Assembly (NCBI RefSeq): GCF_047228935.1 | Contig: NZ_JBFEGG010000001.1 | Location: 1,364,001 to 1,428,000 of the forward strand | DNA length: 64,000 bases | Source of the DNA: Ornithinibacillus sp047228935 | GTDB lineage: Bacteria; Bacillota; Bacilli; Bacillales; Amphibacillaceae | Direction of reading: 5' to 3' | In this document: positions 1-7,856 of the stretch, in pieces | Numbering within the stretch: the first letter of the stretch is position 1 | Layout: every line of letters starts with the position of its first letter | Translations under genes and position numbers: made by a program | Notes under the pieces: generated by a model | Told to the model about the DNA's origin: nothing | Seen by the model: the letters and a program-made list of their open reading frames with translations, nothing else | The model's database searches: none

Positions 1-177
1 TTTAAATTCCATTTCCTCTTCAGTACCTAGTTCTTCCTCTACGATTTCAGTACATAACTCAATACATTCATCACATATATAAACACCAGGACCAGCAACT
101 AGTTTACGTACTTGTTCTTGACTTTTTCCACAAAACGAACACTTAAGCTGCCCTTTTTCTTCATTAAATTTGAACAT
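1..177 (-). CDS. clpX: ClpX, ATPase subunit of ClpXP protease (N-terminal part, cut by window edge)
   Basis: The first 59 residues are visible, starting MFKFNEEKGQLKCSFCGKSQ. They form the ClpX zinc-binding domain: CSFC near residues 13-16 and CDEC near 37-40, the four-cysteine knuckle that recognises substrates and adaptors. The AAA+ ATPase part lies beyond the left edge. The start codon follows the ribosome binding site AGGGGTG at a normal distance. ClpX unfolds tagged proteins and feeds them to ClpP. It lies downstream of tig on the same strand, as in Bacillus subtilis, but the hairpin at 471-504 separates the two genes, so they are probably separate transcripts. Confidence 0.95.
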   Translation of the reverse strand, partial: MFKFNEEKGQLKCSFCGKSQEQVRKLVAGPGVYICDECIELCTEIVEEELGTEEEMEFK

Positions 178-532
178 TAATTTTTCACCCCTAAAGTTTC
201 TGGTCAATAACACAAAACGTTTAGTTATAATAGATATCATATCAGATGCCGATTTGAAAACAAAATAATATACACTGTCATTTGATGTATAGGTTACCAT
301 TATCAATAATTTCATATTCAAATCATGTTAGCATCAAATATCTATCCACACTCATTTTATTAGTATATGTATCCATACCCAATAAAATTGACAACGACAG
401 AATCTTACTCTGAATTTAATCATACTAAATTACGATTAAAATTACTAAAGATAAACATTCTTTAGGTTAAAAAAACAAGGCACGAAATTTCGCACCTTGT
501 TTTTTGTTGTATTTTACCAGTCCATTATTATA
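178..532. other. Intergenic region clpX-tig
   Basis: About 355 bases without a coding frame. It must hold the clpX promoter (reading leftward), although no clear -35/-10 pair could be chosen, and it holds the tig terminator at its right end. The rest is AT-rich with no repeat or small gene that I can support. Confidence 0.6.
468..506 (-). terminator. Rho-independent terminator of tig, possibly bidirectional
   Basis: AAAAACAAGG (471-480) pairs with CCTTGTTTTT (495-504). An inner self-complementary CGAAATTTCG sits at the tip. On the minus strand the stem ends in a run of T, immediately after the tig stop codon. Confidence 0.8.
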
Positions 533-1822
533 TTATGCAACTGTTTTACTATTATCCACTAAGAAATCAATTGCTTTTCTAAATAATAAATCTTCTTTAA
601 TCGCTTCCGTATTTCCACCAAGCATTTGAGTAAGTTGCGCAGTATCTACACCATACATAGAAGCCATGTTTTCTAATTCAGCATTAACATCTTCATCTGT
701 AACTTCTAGGTTTTCTGCTTTAACGATTGCTTCTAATGTAAGGTTCGTTTTCACACGTTTACCAGCATCTTCACGCATTTGTTCTTTTAATGCATTCTCA
801 TCTTGACCAGAGAATTGGTAGTAAAGATCTAAAGTCATGCCTTGCATTTGTAAGCGTTGTTCAAACTCACGCATCATACGGTCAAGTTCTGTTTCAACCA
901 TTACTTCTGGAACTTCAACTTCTGCATTATCACTAGCTTTATTGATTAATTCTTCACGCTTAGCATTTTCTGCAGTTTGTTTTTTCTCTGCTTCAAGTTC
1001 TTCACGCTTTTTAGCTTTAAGAGCTTCAAGAGTTTCTACTTCATCGTCCACATCTTTTGCAAACTCATCGTCTAACTCTGGAAGTTCTTTTGTTTTAATT
1101 TCATGAATAGTTACTTTGAAAGTAGCCTCTTTACCAGCTAAATCTTCTGCATGATAATCCTCTGGGAAAGTAACTTTGATTTCTGTTTCCACGCCAACTT
1201 CTTTTCCAATTAATTGTTCTTCAAAGCCAGGAATAAATTGACCAGATCCGATTTCAAGTGAATGGTTTTCGCCTTTTCCACCTTCGAATGCTTCGCCATC
1301 TAGGAAGCCTTCAAAATCCATAACAACTGTGTCACCTTCTACGACACTACCTTCTTCTTTAACAACTAATTCTGCATGACGCTCTCTAAGTTGTTGTAAT
1401 TCATTGTCTACATCTTCATCAGTTACTGTAGCATCTAACTCTTCCACTTCAAGACCTTTATACTCACCTAGCTTAACTTCAGGTTTTACAGTTACATCAG
1501 CAGTAAATACTAACGTTTGACCTCTTTCGATTTGTTCAATATCAATACTTGGTTGATCAATTGGCTCAATTCCGGATTCTTGAACTGCTTTCGTATATGC
1601 TTCTGGTAATACAATATCTACCGCATCTTGATATAATGCTTCAACACCAAATCGTTTTTCAAAAATTGGACGAGGCATTTTACCTTTTCGGAATCCAGGT
1701 ACTTGAACTGTTTTCACAACTTTTTTGAAGGCTTTATCTAAAGCAGTTTCAAACTCTTCTGCTGATACTTCAAATGTTAAAACTCCTTCATTACCTTCTT
1801 TTTTTTCCCATTTTACTGACAT
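533..1822 (-). CDS. tig: Trigger factor, ribosome-associated chaperone and peptidyl-prolyl isomerase
   Basis: 429 aa from MSVKWEKKEG. Trigger factor docks at the ribosome exit tunnel and shields nascent chains. The ribosome-binding signature GFRKGK is at residues 43-48. An FKBP-type isomerase domain follows at about 160-245 (VVMDFEGFLDGEAFEGG...), and the acidic, helical C-terminal chaperone domain fills the rest. Length is normal for the family (about 430). An in-frame ATG lies five codons upstream at 1837, but it sits inside the ribosome binding site GGAGGG, so the start at 1822 is preferred. Transcription is likely from the promoter at 1926-1953. Confidence 0.96.
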   Translation of the reverse strand: MSVKWEKKEGNEGVLTFEVSAEEFETALDKAFKKVVKTVQVPGFRKGKMPRPIFEKRFGVEALYQDAVDIVLPEAYTKAVQESGIEPIDQPSIDIEQIERGQTLVFTADVTVKPEVKLGEYKGLEVEELDATVTDEDVDNELQQLRERHAELVVKEEGSVVEGDTVVMDFEGFLDGEAFEGGKGENHSLEIGSGQFIPGFEEQLIGKEVGVETEIKVTFPEDYHAEDLAGKEATFKVTIHEIKTKELPELDDEFAKDVDDEVETLEALKAKKREELEAEKKQTAENAKREELINKASDNAEVEVPEVMVETELDRMMREFEQRLQMQGMTLDLYYQFSGQDENALKEQMREDAGKRVKTNLTLEAIVKAENLEVTDEDVNAELENMASMYGVDTAQLTQMLGGNTEAIKEDLLFRKAIDFLVDNSKTVA

Positions 1823-1925
1823 ATATTTTCCCTCCAAAAATCTATTATTTCCATTAACTACTTAATTTCATTAATTAGATTCGTTTAAGTATTTTATAAA
1901 CACTTTCTAAAATTGCAACCATCTT

Positions 1926-1953
1926 ATTATACCATAATTGTTATGCCTTTCAA
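1926..1953 (-). promoter_or_regulatory. Sigma-A type promoter of tig
   Basis: On the minus strand TTGAAA (complement of 1948-1953) is followed after 16 bases by TATAAT (complement of 1926-1931), about 100 bases upstream of the tig start. Seen by eye only. Confidence 0.6.
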
Positions 1954-1973
1954 GACATATGAAAAAGTTTTAA

Positions 1974-2957
1974 TTAATCCTCAATGATAGATAAATATAA
2001 CTGTTCACAGTTTAATATATCTTCCATATATTGGATTGCTTTTTCATGTTTTTCAATAGGAGATATTTCTTGTTGATTCATAATTTGGTAGCCTATTATT
2101 TTTAAACTCTCTGCCACTAATTCGGAATCCTCTCCTAATGGTAGAATTGGATAGTGAACATAGAAATATCGATACAGTAATTTTTCTAAAAAATGATATA
2201 ATGTTGGATTCCCTTGTTCTACCTCATGTAAATGACCTAAAATACGTTTATATGCTTCAGTTAAAGGAATTTCTGGTATATCATGCGGCTTTATAGTTAA
2301 TTTTTTCCCGAATTTACCTACATTAACCAATCTAGTGTAATGGCTCTCTTGCAGCCAACAGAAAATTGCTGTTTTAATAACCGGATGGATGTCCTCTTCT
2401 ACTAATAAATCGATTGTATTGCTATCGGGGTCAACTCCCATAGATCGTAGCTGCACAATTGCTCTCCATTGTTTATCGTGATTAGAAGCCGATACTGCTT
2501 CTAGTAATTCTTCGGTATAAATGGATGATTTCTTTTCTACAACATCCATTTCCATTTTCTCACTCATATCATATAGCTGTAGAAACTGTTCTCTTAGGAC
2601 ATCAGGTAGATTTTCAGATGCTAGCTCGTTTTCAATAATATCCATTAATACATTATACTTGTTCGTTTGGAATAAAATAGTCAGATAGATATGTATATAT
2701 TGATAATGATGTTCAACCTGTTTATTTTGAATGATTTCTTCACACATATCTTCTGCTTCTTGATAGCGCCCAAGCTCCATTAAACACATTAACTTACCTA
2801 TTATAATTTCATGATCTTCTGTGTTATATTGGAGTAATTCATTTAACTTATCTAATGCCTCAATATATCGCTTTTCCTGTAATGCAAGAAAACCTTCTTC
2901 TCTTAAAGTATTTTTCCATTTAGGAAAGAGAATAACATTATCTTCATCATTACTCAT
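1974..2957 (-). CDS. ysoA: Tetratricopeptide-repeat protein, YsoA-like
   Basis: 327 aa, mostly helical. Residues 20-130 show TPR-like helix pairs (EEGFLALQEKRYIEALDKLNEL, then LMELGRYQEAEDMCEEIIQ), the arrangement that makes protein-interaction superhelices. No signal peptide or membrane segment, so it is probably cytoplasmic. It lies directly upstream of tig on the same strand, the position of ysoA in Bacillus subtilis, which supports the name. A strong ribosome binding site (GGGAGGGG) precedes the ATG. No enzymatic motif is visible and its partner is unknown. Confidence 0.75.
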   Translation of the reverse strand: MSNDEDNVILFPKWKNTLREEGFLALQEKRYIEALDKLNELLQYNTEDHEIIIGKLMCLMELGRYQEAEDMCEEIIQNKQVEHHYQYIHIYLTILFQTNKYNVLMDIIENELASENLPDVLREQFLQLYDMSEKMEMDVVEKKSSIYTEELLEAVSASNHDKQWRAIVQLRSMGVDPDSNTIDLLVEEDIHPVIKTAIFCWLQESHYTRLVNVGKFGKKLTIKPHDIPEIPLTEAYKRILGHLHEVEQGNPTLYHFLEKLLYRYFYVHYPILPLGEDSELVAESLKIIGYQIMNQQEISPIEKHEKAIQYMEDILNCEQLYLSIIED

Positions 2958-3041
2958 AGCTTCCCCTCCCTTTGTACAATATTTTTATCATTTGATAATA
3001 GAAGAATACATAGATAACAGGATTTTAAATCCTTACTACTA

Positions 3042-3070
3042 GTATAAAAAAAGAAACCTTCAATGGTTTC
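3042..3070 (-). terminator. Terminator-like hairpin without an obvious gene
   Basis: GAAACC (3053-3058) pairs with GGTTTC (3065-3070), and on the minus strand the stem is followed by seven T. No supported gene ends here: the upstream minus-strand gene already has its own terminator at 3211-3235. It may end a short non-coding transcript from 3071-3210, or be a backup terminator. Confidence 0.5.
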
Positions 3071-3210
3071 AACATTTACAGTAGTCACAGACCCTTAGAA
3101 TAATTATTCTATTTACAGTTATAAATTCCAATCTATATAATTGCATAATCTACAATGAAAAGCAATCTTGTAGGACTTAGCATAACAAACTACGAACTTA
3201 TGACAAATTA

Positions 3211-3235
3211 AAAAGGACTAAAATTTAGTCCTTTT
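3211..3235 (-). terminator. Rho-independent terminator after the 3243-3665 gene
   Basis: AAAAGGACTAAA pairs with TTTAGTCCTTTT around a single central base. On the minus strand it begins about 8 bases after the stop codon and ends in T. Confidence 0.8.
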
Positions 3236-3242
3236 ACCACAT

Positions 3243-3665
3243 TTATTTACTATAGAGCTCCTTATAGGCAATAACTTTTAGAGCTGTGATTTCTTCCGGA
3301 GATAATCTCTCTTCTATTTCTTGCATAAGCTCTTCCTTAGACATTTGTCCCTGTTGAACTTTAGATTGGATTTCTTGAAGACCAGATATTCCAACTTTTT
3401 TCACTAACATTCTAGTGGCTTCTTCCTTTGTCTGAACAGGTAAGGTACTTTCATCTACAGATTTCACATCTTCTAAGAAGGCTTGTAATTCTGGATCAGA
3501 TTCAATCGCTTTTTTTATATTTTCCATTTCCCCACTATTTTCTAATTCAGCGGACAACACTTCCATTAATTTTTCCGATGCTATATTCGTTCCGAAATAA
3601 TAAACGCCATATCCTAGAATTCCTAATACGAGTATCGTGATAAACAAAAACTTTATTAATTTCAC
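3243..3665 (-). CDS. Small membrane-anchored protein of unknown function
   Basis: About 140 aa with one N-terminal hydrophobic segment (FLFITILVLGILGYGVYYFG), probably a signal anchor. A charged, helical outside domain follows, rich in E, K and Q (for example MSKEELMQEIEERLSPEEI). I do not recognise the family. The start is uncertain: ATG at 3674 and TTG at 3671 lie too close to the GGAGG, while the GTG at 3665 has normal spacing. It follows panD on the same strand with a 43-base gap and is closed by a strong terminator, so it may be the last gene of the pantothenate operon transcript without sharing its function. Confidence 0.65.
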   Translation of the reverse strand: MKLIKFLFITILVLGILGYGVYYFGTNIASEKLMEVLSAELENSGEMENIKKAIESDPELQAFLEDVKSVDESTLPVQTKEEATRMLVKKVGISGLQEIQSKVQQGQMSKEELMQEIEERLSPEEITALKVIAYKELYSK

Positions 3666-3707
3666 CTTCAACATACCTCCCTTATTTAACCAATTAATTA
3701 AAATCTC

Positions 3708-4097
3708 TTAACTACCCGATTCTACCCCATGTTTTATAAAATCATTAGTCTCGATAATTTGATTATTATCTTCTAATAATACCACTTGAGGTTTATGATT
3801 GGCTGCCTCTTCTAATGAAAGCTGTCCATAGTTCATAATGATGACTTTATCGCCAACTTGAACCAATCTTGCAGCAGCACCATTTAAGCAAATCATGCCA
3901 GAGTTTCGTTCTCCCTTTATAACATAAGTTTCAAATCTATTTCCATTATTTATATCAACTATCTGGACTTGTTCATACTCTAATATTCCAGCTGCCTCCA
4001 TTAAACCCTCGTCAATGGTAATACTTCCTACATAATTTAGATTTGCTTCTGTTACTGTTGCTCTGTGTAATTTCCCTCTTAACATTGTTACATTCAT
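3708..4097 (-). CDS. panD: Aspartate 1-decarboxylase (pyruvoyl enzyme)
   Basis: 129 aa. It makes beta-alanine from L-aspartate for pantothenate synthesis. The self-cleavage site is clear: Gly24-Ser25 in NYVGSITID, where Ser25 becomes the pyruvoyl cofactor. The preceding HRATVTEANL is the family signature. Length is close to the usual 127. It begins 4 bases after the panC stop codon, so the two are translationally linked. Third biosynthetic gene of the panB-panC-panD operon. Confidence 0.96.
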   Translation of the reverse strand: MNVTMLRGKLHRATVTEANLNYVGSITIDEGLMEAAGILEYEQVQIVDINNGNRFETYVIKGERNSGMICLNGAAARLVQVGDKVIIMNYGQLSLEEAANHKPQVVLLEDNNQIIETNDFIKHGVESGS

Positions 4098-4100
4098 TTC

Positions 4101-4949
4101 TTATGCCTCTTCCCATGTAAAATTGTCAATTAATCTAGTGTTACCAATATAAACCGCGACCGCACACAAAATAGCCCCTTCAATATTTCCAATAGAATTT
4201 ATATTATCTGGGTCAACAACCTCTACATAATCCACACGTGCAAGTGGTTCTTGTTCAATTCGAGCATGTATAGCAGATTTTATTATCTCTGCTTTTCTTA
4301 CCCCATTTTCTATTAATCTTAAACCTTCATTAAGACCTTTTGAAAGACACAAAGCTGCTTTTCTTTCCGTTGGATTTAAATACTTATTTCTAGAACTCAA
4401 TGCCAATCCATCAGGTTCCCGAACTATCGGACAACCTACAATATTTACTTGGAAGCATAAATCCTTAGTCATTTTACGTATCACTGCAAGCTGTTGGGCA
4501 TCTTTCTTACCGAAGTAAGCATTGTCTGGTTGAACGATATTAAAAAACTTCGTAATTACGGTACATACACCACGAAAATGACCAGGTCTTGTACTACCAC
4601 AAAGACCATCTGAAGGACCATCAACTTCTACAAAAGAACTGAACCCAGATGGATATAATTCTTTAACCTTAGGGAAAAATATAAGATGAGTTCCATTCCT
4701 CTCACAAATTGTTTGATCACGTTCAGGGTCTCTAGGATAACTATCTAAATCCTCAGACGGCCCAAATTGCATTGGATTAACATAGATACTTACGATAACT
4801 TTGTCATTTTCTTCAGCTGCGTTTCGTATCAAACTCGCATGACCTTCGTGTAAATATCCCATCGTTGGAACAAAGCCAATAGTAAGACCATTTTCTTTCC
4901 ATTCACGTACATAGTGCCGTACTTCCTCAGTGGTCGTTGCGATTATCAT
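4101..4949 (-). CDS. panC: Pantothenate synthetase (pantoate--beta-alanine ligase)
   Basis: 282 aa. ATP-dependent joining of pantoate and beta-alanine to pantothenate. It belongs to the nucleotidyltransferase superfamily: PTMGYLHEGH is the HIGH-like ATP motif near residue 28, GKKDAQQ follows near 150, and SSRNKYL is the KMSKS-like loop. The ATG at 4949 is preferred because GAGGAGG lies just upstream; the in-frame ATG at 4964 overlaps that site. The gene overlaps the panB 3' end by 23 bases and is followed 3 bases later by panD, a tight operon. Confidence 0.96.
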   Translation of the reverse strand: MIIATTTEEVRHYVREWKENGLTIGFVPTMGYLHEGHASLIRNAAEENDKVIVSIYVNPMQFGPSEDLDSYPRDPERDQTICERNGTHLIFFPKVKELYPSGFSSFVEVDGPSDGLCGSTRPGHFRGVCTVITKFFNIVQPDNAYFGKKDAQQLAVIRKMTKDLCFQVNIVGCPIVREPDGLALSSRNKYLNPTERKAALCLSKGLNEGLRLIENGVRKAEIIKSAIHARIEQEPLARVDYVEVVDPDNINSIGNIEGAILCAVAVYIGNTRLIDNFTWEEA

Positions 4950-5796
4950 GATGCTCCTCCTCATATTTCTTCTTCACTTTGTCTAACACTTCTTGATCAA
5001 TTTTATAGGTGTGCTCCACTGCTGGAAATATTCCCTTCTTAACCTCGTTAGCATACGTCATAAAACTTTCTTTCATAAGCTCACCAATAGAACCAAAATT
5101 CTTAACAAACTTTGGTGACAAATCACTGTACATAGCAAGCATATCTTGGTAAACCAATACTTGCCCATCACATCCTGCTCCTGCACCAATCCCTATCGTT
5201 GGAATAGTTAGCACTTCCGATAACCATTCTGCAAGGCTTCCAGGAATACATTCTAGTACTAATGCAACTGCGCCAGCATTTTGTACAGCCAATGCATCTT
5301 CAAGAAGTTTTTCCGCTGCGTCAATTTCTCGTCCTTGCACTTTATATCCACCAAGTGCATTCACCGATTGAGGAGTTAGACCAAGATGTCCAATTACAGG
5401 AATAGATGCTTGAGTAATTGCCTTAATTTGAGGACATACTTCTCTTCCCCCTTCAAGTTTTACTGCTTGAGCACCTGCTTCTTTTACTAATCTACCTGCA
5501 TTTTTCACAGCACCTTCAACAGTTACTTGATAAGACATAAATGGCAAATCAGCTACGACTAATGCATTTTCAGCCCCTCGAACTACTGCTTTAGTATGAT
5601 GTAACATATCTTCCATTGTAACAGGAAGAGTACTATCATACCCTAACATCACCATACCTAGCGAATCTCCTACTAATAAGCAGTTTATCCCAGCCTTATC
5701 CATCAATTTCGCAGTAGAATAGTCATATGCAGTAAGCATAGTTATTTTTTCACCATCACGTTTTTGCCTTTGTAGCGTCATCACAGTATTCTTCAT
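4927..5796 (-). CDS. panB: 3-methyl-2-oxobutanoate hydroxymethyltransferase (ketopantoate hydroxymethyltransferase)
   Basis: 289 aa. First step from 2-oxoisovalerate toward pantoate, using methylene-tetrahydrofolate. A TIM-barrel enzyme with metal-binding residues visible in LVGDSLGMVMLG, VVADLPFMSY and VKLEGG, and a C-terminal GIGAGAGCDGQVLVYQD segment typical of PanB. GAGGAGG lies about 10 bases before the ATG. The start overlaps the stop codon of the upstream DUF2520 reductase by 4 bases (ATGA), and the end overlaps panC by 23 bases. Normal length. Confidence 0.96.
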   Translation of the reverse strand: MKNTVMTLQRQKRDGEKITMLTAYDYSTAKLMDKAGINCLLVGDSLGMVMLGYDSTLPVTMEDMLHHTKAVVRGAENALVVADLPFMSYQVTVEGAVKNAGRLVKEAGAQAVKLEGGREVCPQIKAITQASIPVIGHLGLTPQSVNALGGYKVQGREIDAAEKLLEDALAVQNAGAVALVLECIPGSLAEWLSEVLTIPTIGIGAGAGCDGQVLVYQDMLAMYSDLSPKFVKNFGSIGELMKESFMTYANEVKKGIFPAVEHTYKIDQEVLDKVKKKYEEEHHDNRNDH

Positions 5797-6638
5797 CTTT
5801 TCAGTACCTCCTCTATATTTGAGAAATCTCTTTCCGGGTGTTTCTCTTTTGCTAAAGCAATCAACTCTTGTGAAAGTATTTGGTAAACCTTTCGATGAGA
5901 ACCATGAAGAGAACTAAGATGAGACTTCACTGTAGAGTCATCACCTCTTTCAATCGGACCAGTTAAAGCAGGGATTAACCCTCTTTCAACTATATTCTGA
6001 GCGTTCCGCTCAAATAGCCCTCTCCATGCATGTACTGCAAATTGTTCACTAAGCCCGCTATCCTTTAACAGGTCAGAGCCCATTTTAGCCAACGCTATAA
6101 CTAAATTGCTACAGAACACAGCTGCTGTATGATAGAGAACCTTATTCTCGGGAGCAATATGTTCAACTGGATTGTCTAAGATTCGAAGTAGGTTATGTAA
6201 ATATTTTCCACCTCTTGGTCCTTCTAACGTAAAATGAACCGCTTCCATTTTCATATAGGAAGAATAGAGGTCATGAATTGCACAAAGTGGATGTAAAGAA
6301 AAGCCTTTGGCCCCTTTAAATTCAATATCGTTAAACACGAAAGATGTTAGTGAACCACTACAATGGCAAACCTCTTTACCCTCAAGGTTAAATGTACGAA
6401 CCCGCTCCCATAGTTCAGGCAAAACAAAGTCAGGAACGGTTATAAATAGTAGATTACTAGCTTGAATAACTTCCTCAAGTGATAAACTTTTTGAACCTGT
6501 TATGTATGCAGCTTGCTTCGAACTTGTCTCCGTTTTACTATAGAAACCAATTATAGGTATCTCATTTTCTGCAAAATATCTACCGAGGGTAATACCGACT
6601 TTCCCAGCTCCGATAAAACCAACTTTAGGAAGCTCCAT
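5793..6638 (-). CDS. Rossmann-like/DUF2520 reductase, candidate ketopantoate reductase (PanG-like)
   Basis: 281 aa. An N-terminal NAD(P)-binding Rossmann fold has GAGKVG at residues 10-15. A helical C-terminal half contains HPLCAIHD, the DUF2520 type related to 6-phosphogluconate-dehydrogenase-like dimerisation domains. It is the first gene of the panBCD operon and overlaps panB by 4 bases. The operon lacks panE, the usual ketopantoate reductase, so this protein may fill that step. PanG of Francisella is a known non-PanE ketopantoate reductase, but membership of the same family is from memory. The start at 6638 has AGAGGTG upstream; a longer frame reaches 6716 but would run through the operator. 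Confidence 0.7.
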   Translation of the reverse strand: MELPKVGFIGAGKVGITLGRYFAENEIPIIGFYSKTETSSKQAAYITGSKSLSLEEVIQASNLLFITVPDFVLPELWERVRTFNLEGKEVCHCSGSLTSFVFNDIEFKGAKGFSLHPLCAIHDLYSSYMKMEAVHFTLEGPRGGKYLHNLLRILDNPVEHIAPENKVLYHTAAVFCSNLVIALAKMGSDLLKDSGLSEQFAVHAWRGLFERNAQNIVERGLIPALTGPIERGDDSTVKSHLSSLHGSHRKVYQILSQELIALAKEKHPERDFSNIEEVLKR

Positions 6639-6657
6639 TCTAACACCTCTTGACTTA

Positions 6658-6673
6658 ATGACACTCGTGTCAT
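6658..6673. promoter_or_regulatory. Inverted repeat, likely operator for the divergent TetR protein
   Basis: ATGACAC-TC-GTGTCAT: two perfect 7-base arms around a 2-base spacer. It lies 20 bases upstream of the reductase/pan operon start and 65 bases upstream of the divergent tetR start. Size and symmetry fit a TetR-family dimer site. The regulator and the site pairing are inferred from position. Confidence 0.65.
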
Positions 6674-6737
6674 ATATTATTGAAAAGATTGTAACACATA
6701 ATAACAGATGCGTCATTAAATAATTTGGAGTGGTTGT

Positions 6738-7334
6738 ATGATAAAAGCGTCTCAGGCAGAAAGGCGAAGAAAAAAGGAAGAAACTATATTAAAAAGTGCA
6801 AAAGACGTTTTTTGTCGTAAAGGATTTATCGAGGTTACGATGCAAGATATTATTGATGAATGTTCTATAAGTAGAGGAGGTATTTACCTTTACTTTAGTT
6901 CAGTGGATGAAATTTATATGGAGGTAGTGAAGCGAAGAAATCATCAAAATTTTGAAGCGGTAAAAAAGTCCATCGACCAAAACAGACCATTTATTGAACT
7001 TTTAGATGCTTTCCTTGCATCGCACAAAAGACGATTACTCCATATGGAAGAAAGCATGTTACGTTCTACATACGAATTTTTATTTTCACATAAAGACGAT
7101 CAACATCGGGAATTTCAACAGTCACTACTTGACCATGTAAAAACTACCATTATGGAAATTTTATTATTAGGAGTTCGCCAAGGCGTATTAGTGAATGATA
7201 AAATCGATGTACTTGCTGAAAATTTTATGTTTGTAATTGAAGGGTTGAGTATTCTATCTCTTGTTGGTGGTATTACGGAGGAGCATATTAACAAGCAATT
7301 CTTGATGATAAAAACGATGCTTCCATATGAATGA
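6738..7334 (+). CDS. TetR/AcrR-family transcriptional regulator, likely regulator of the pan operon
   Basis: 198 aa. The N-terminal DNA-binding domain spans about residues 10-60 (ETILKSAKDVFCRKGFIEVT, then MQDIIDECSISRGGIYLYF), and a helical ligand-binding C-terminal half follows. Normal TetR length. It is transcribed away from the DUF2520-panBCD operon, with one intergenic region that holds a clear palindrome, so repression of itself and of the pan operon is likely. The ligand is unknown; a pantothenate or CoA pathway metabolite would make sense but nothing in the sequence shows this. A terminator follows directly. Confidence 0.85.
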   Translation: MIKASQAERRRKKEETILKSAKDVFCRKGFIEVTMQDIIDECSISRGGIYLYFSSVDEIYMEVVKRRNHQNFEAVKKSIDQNRPFIELLDAFLASHKRRLLHMEESMLRSTYEFLFSHKDDQHREFQQSLLDHVKTTIMEILLLGVRQGVLVNDKIDVLAENFMFVIEGLSILSLVGGITEEHINKQFLMIKTMLPYE

Positions 7335-7342
7335 TAAATAAA

Positions 7343-7376
7343 AGAGCCAAACTTTTCATTCAAAAAGTTTGGCTCT
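7343..7376 (+). terminator. Rho-independent terminator between tetR and the tRNA genes
   Basis: AGAGCCAAACTTTT (7343-7356) pairs perfectly with AAAAGTTTGGCTCT (7363-7376). It ends tetR on the plus strand and, with T on the other side as well, probably also ends the converging tRNA transcript. Confidence 0.85.
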
Positions 7377-7387
7377 ACCTCTTTTAG

Positions 7388-7461
7388 CGTCCCAGGAGAG
7401 ATTCGAACTCCCGACCCACAGCTTAGAAGGCTGTTGCTCTATCCTGCTGAGCTACTGGGAC
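7388..7461 (-). tRNA. tRNA-Arg, anticodon UCU
   Basis: 74 bases without encoded CCA. The 7-base acceptor stem GTCCCAG pairs with CTGGGAC. The D arm contains AGCTCAGCAGGATAGAGCA, the anticodon stem CAGCC...GGCTG-type pairing surrounds loop TTCTAAG, and the T arm has GGTTCGA-type GAGTTCGAATC. Reads AGA/AGG codons. Same strand as, and 10 bases downstream of, tRNA-Gly, so they are probably processed from one transcript. Confidence 0.93.
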
Positions 7462-7471
7462 ATATGTATGG

Positions 7472-7542
7472 AGCGGGTGATGGGAATCGAACCCACGACA
7501 TCAGCTTGGAAGGCTGGAGTTTTACCATTAAACTACACCCGC
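7472..7542 (-). tRNA. tRNA-Gly, anticodon UCC
   Basis: 71 bases without encoded CCA. The acceptor stem GCGGGTG pairs with CACCCGC. The D arm is GTAGTTTAATGGTAAAAC, the anticodon loop TTCCAAG gives anticodon UCC, and the T arm is GGGTTCGATTCCC. First tRNA of a two-gene minus-strand unit with tRNA-Arg. Its 5' 31 bases are repeated twice more upstream (7669-7699 and 7826-7856). Confidence 0.93.
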
Positions 7543-7856
7543 ATAAAGTGTAGATTTGTTATTCATTTTTTGTTCACGCACGGTCATGCCCCTGTGTCTT
7601 CTAGTATTTTCAAGGAAGCGTATTCCTCGGGGCAACTCGTAGTATATTCGGTAGAAGCAGTCGCTCGTGGCTGGAGTTTTACCATTAAACTACACCCGCA
7701 TAAAGTGTAGATTTGTTATTCATTTCTTGTTCACGCACGGTCATGCCCCTGTGTCTTCTAGTATTTTCAAGGAAGCGTATTCCTCGGGACAACTCGTAGT
7801 ATATTCGGTAGAAGCGGTCGCTCGTGGCTGGAGTTTTACCATTACACTACACCCAC
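7512..7856. repeat. Tandem 157-bp repeat, 2.2 copies, carrying tRNA-Gly 5' halves
   Basis: Units at 7512-7668 and 7669-7825 differ at 3 positions by my count, and a third partial unit covers 7826-7856. Each unit starts (plus strand) with the complement of the first 31 bases of tRNA-Gly(UCC), ending in the anticodon stem, followed by about 126 bases of non-tRNA spacer. The third copy of the tRNA half has decayed (TTACACTACACCCAC instead of TTAAACTACACCCGC). Neither extra half can fold to a full tRNA, because the sequence changes at the anticodon loop. Open frames that run across this region are artefacts of the repeat. Confidence 0.9.

Noticed and set aside
837..1106. Plus-strand frame of 89 codons inside tig
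   Set aside because: Serine-rich shadow of the glutamate-rich tig coding strand; no ribosome binding site.
7512..7856. CRISPR-like array
   Set aside because: Repeat units are 157 bp, nearly identical throughout with no variable spacers, and no cas genes are near.
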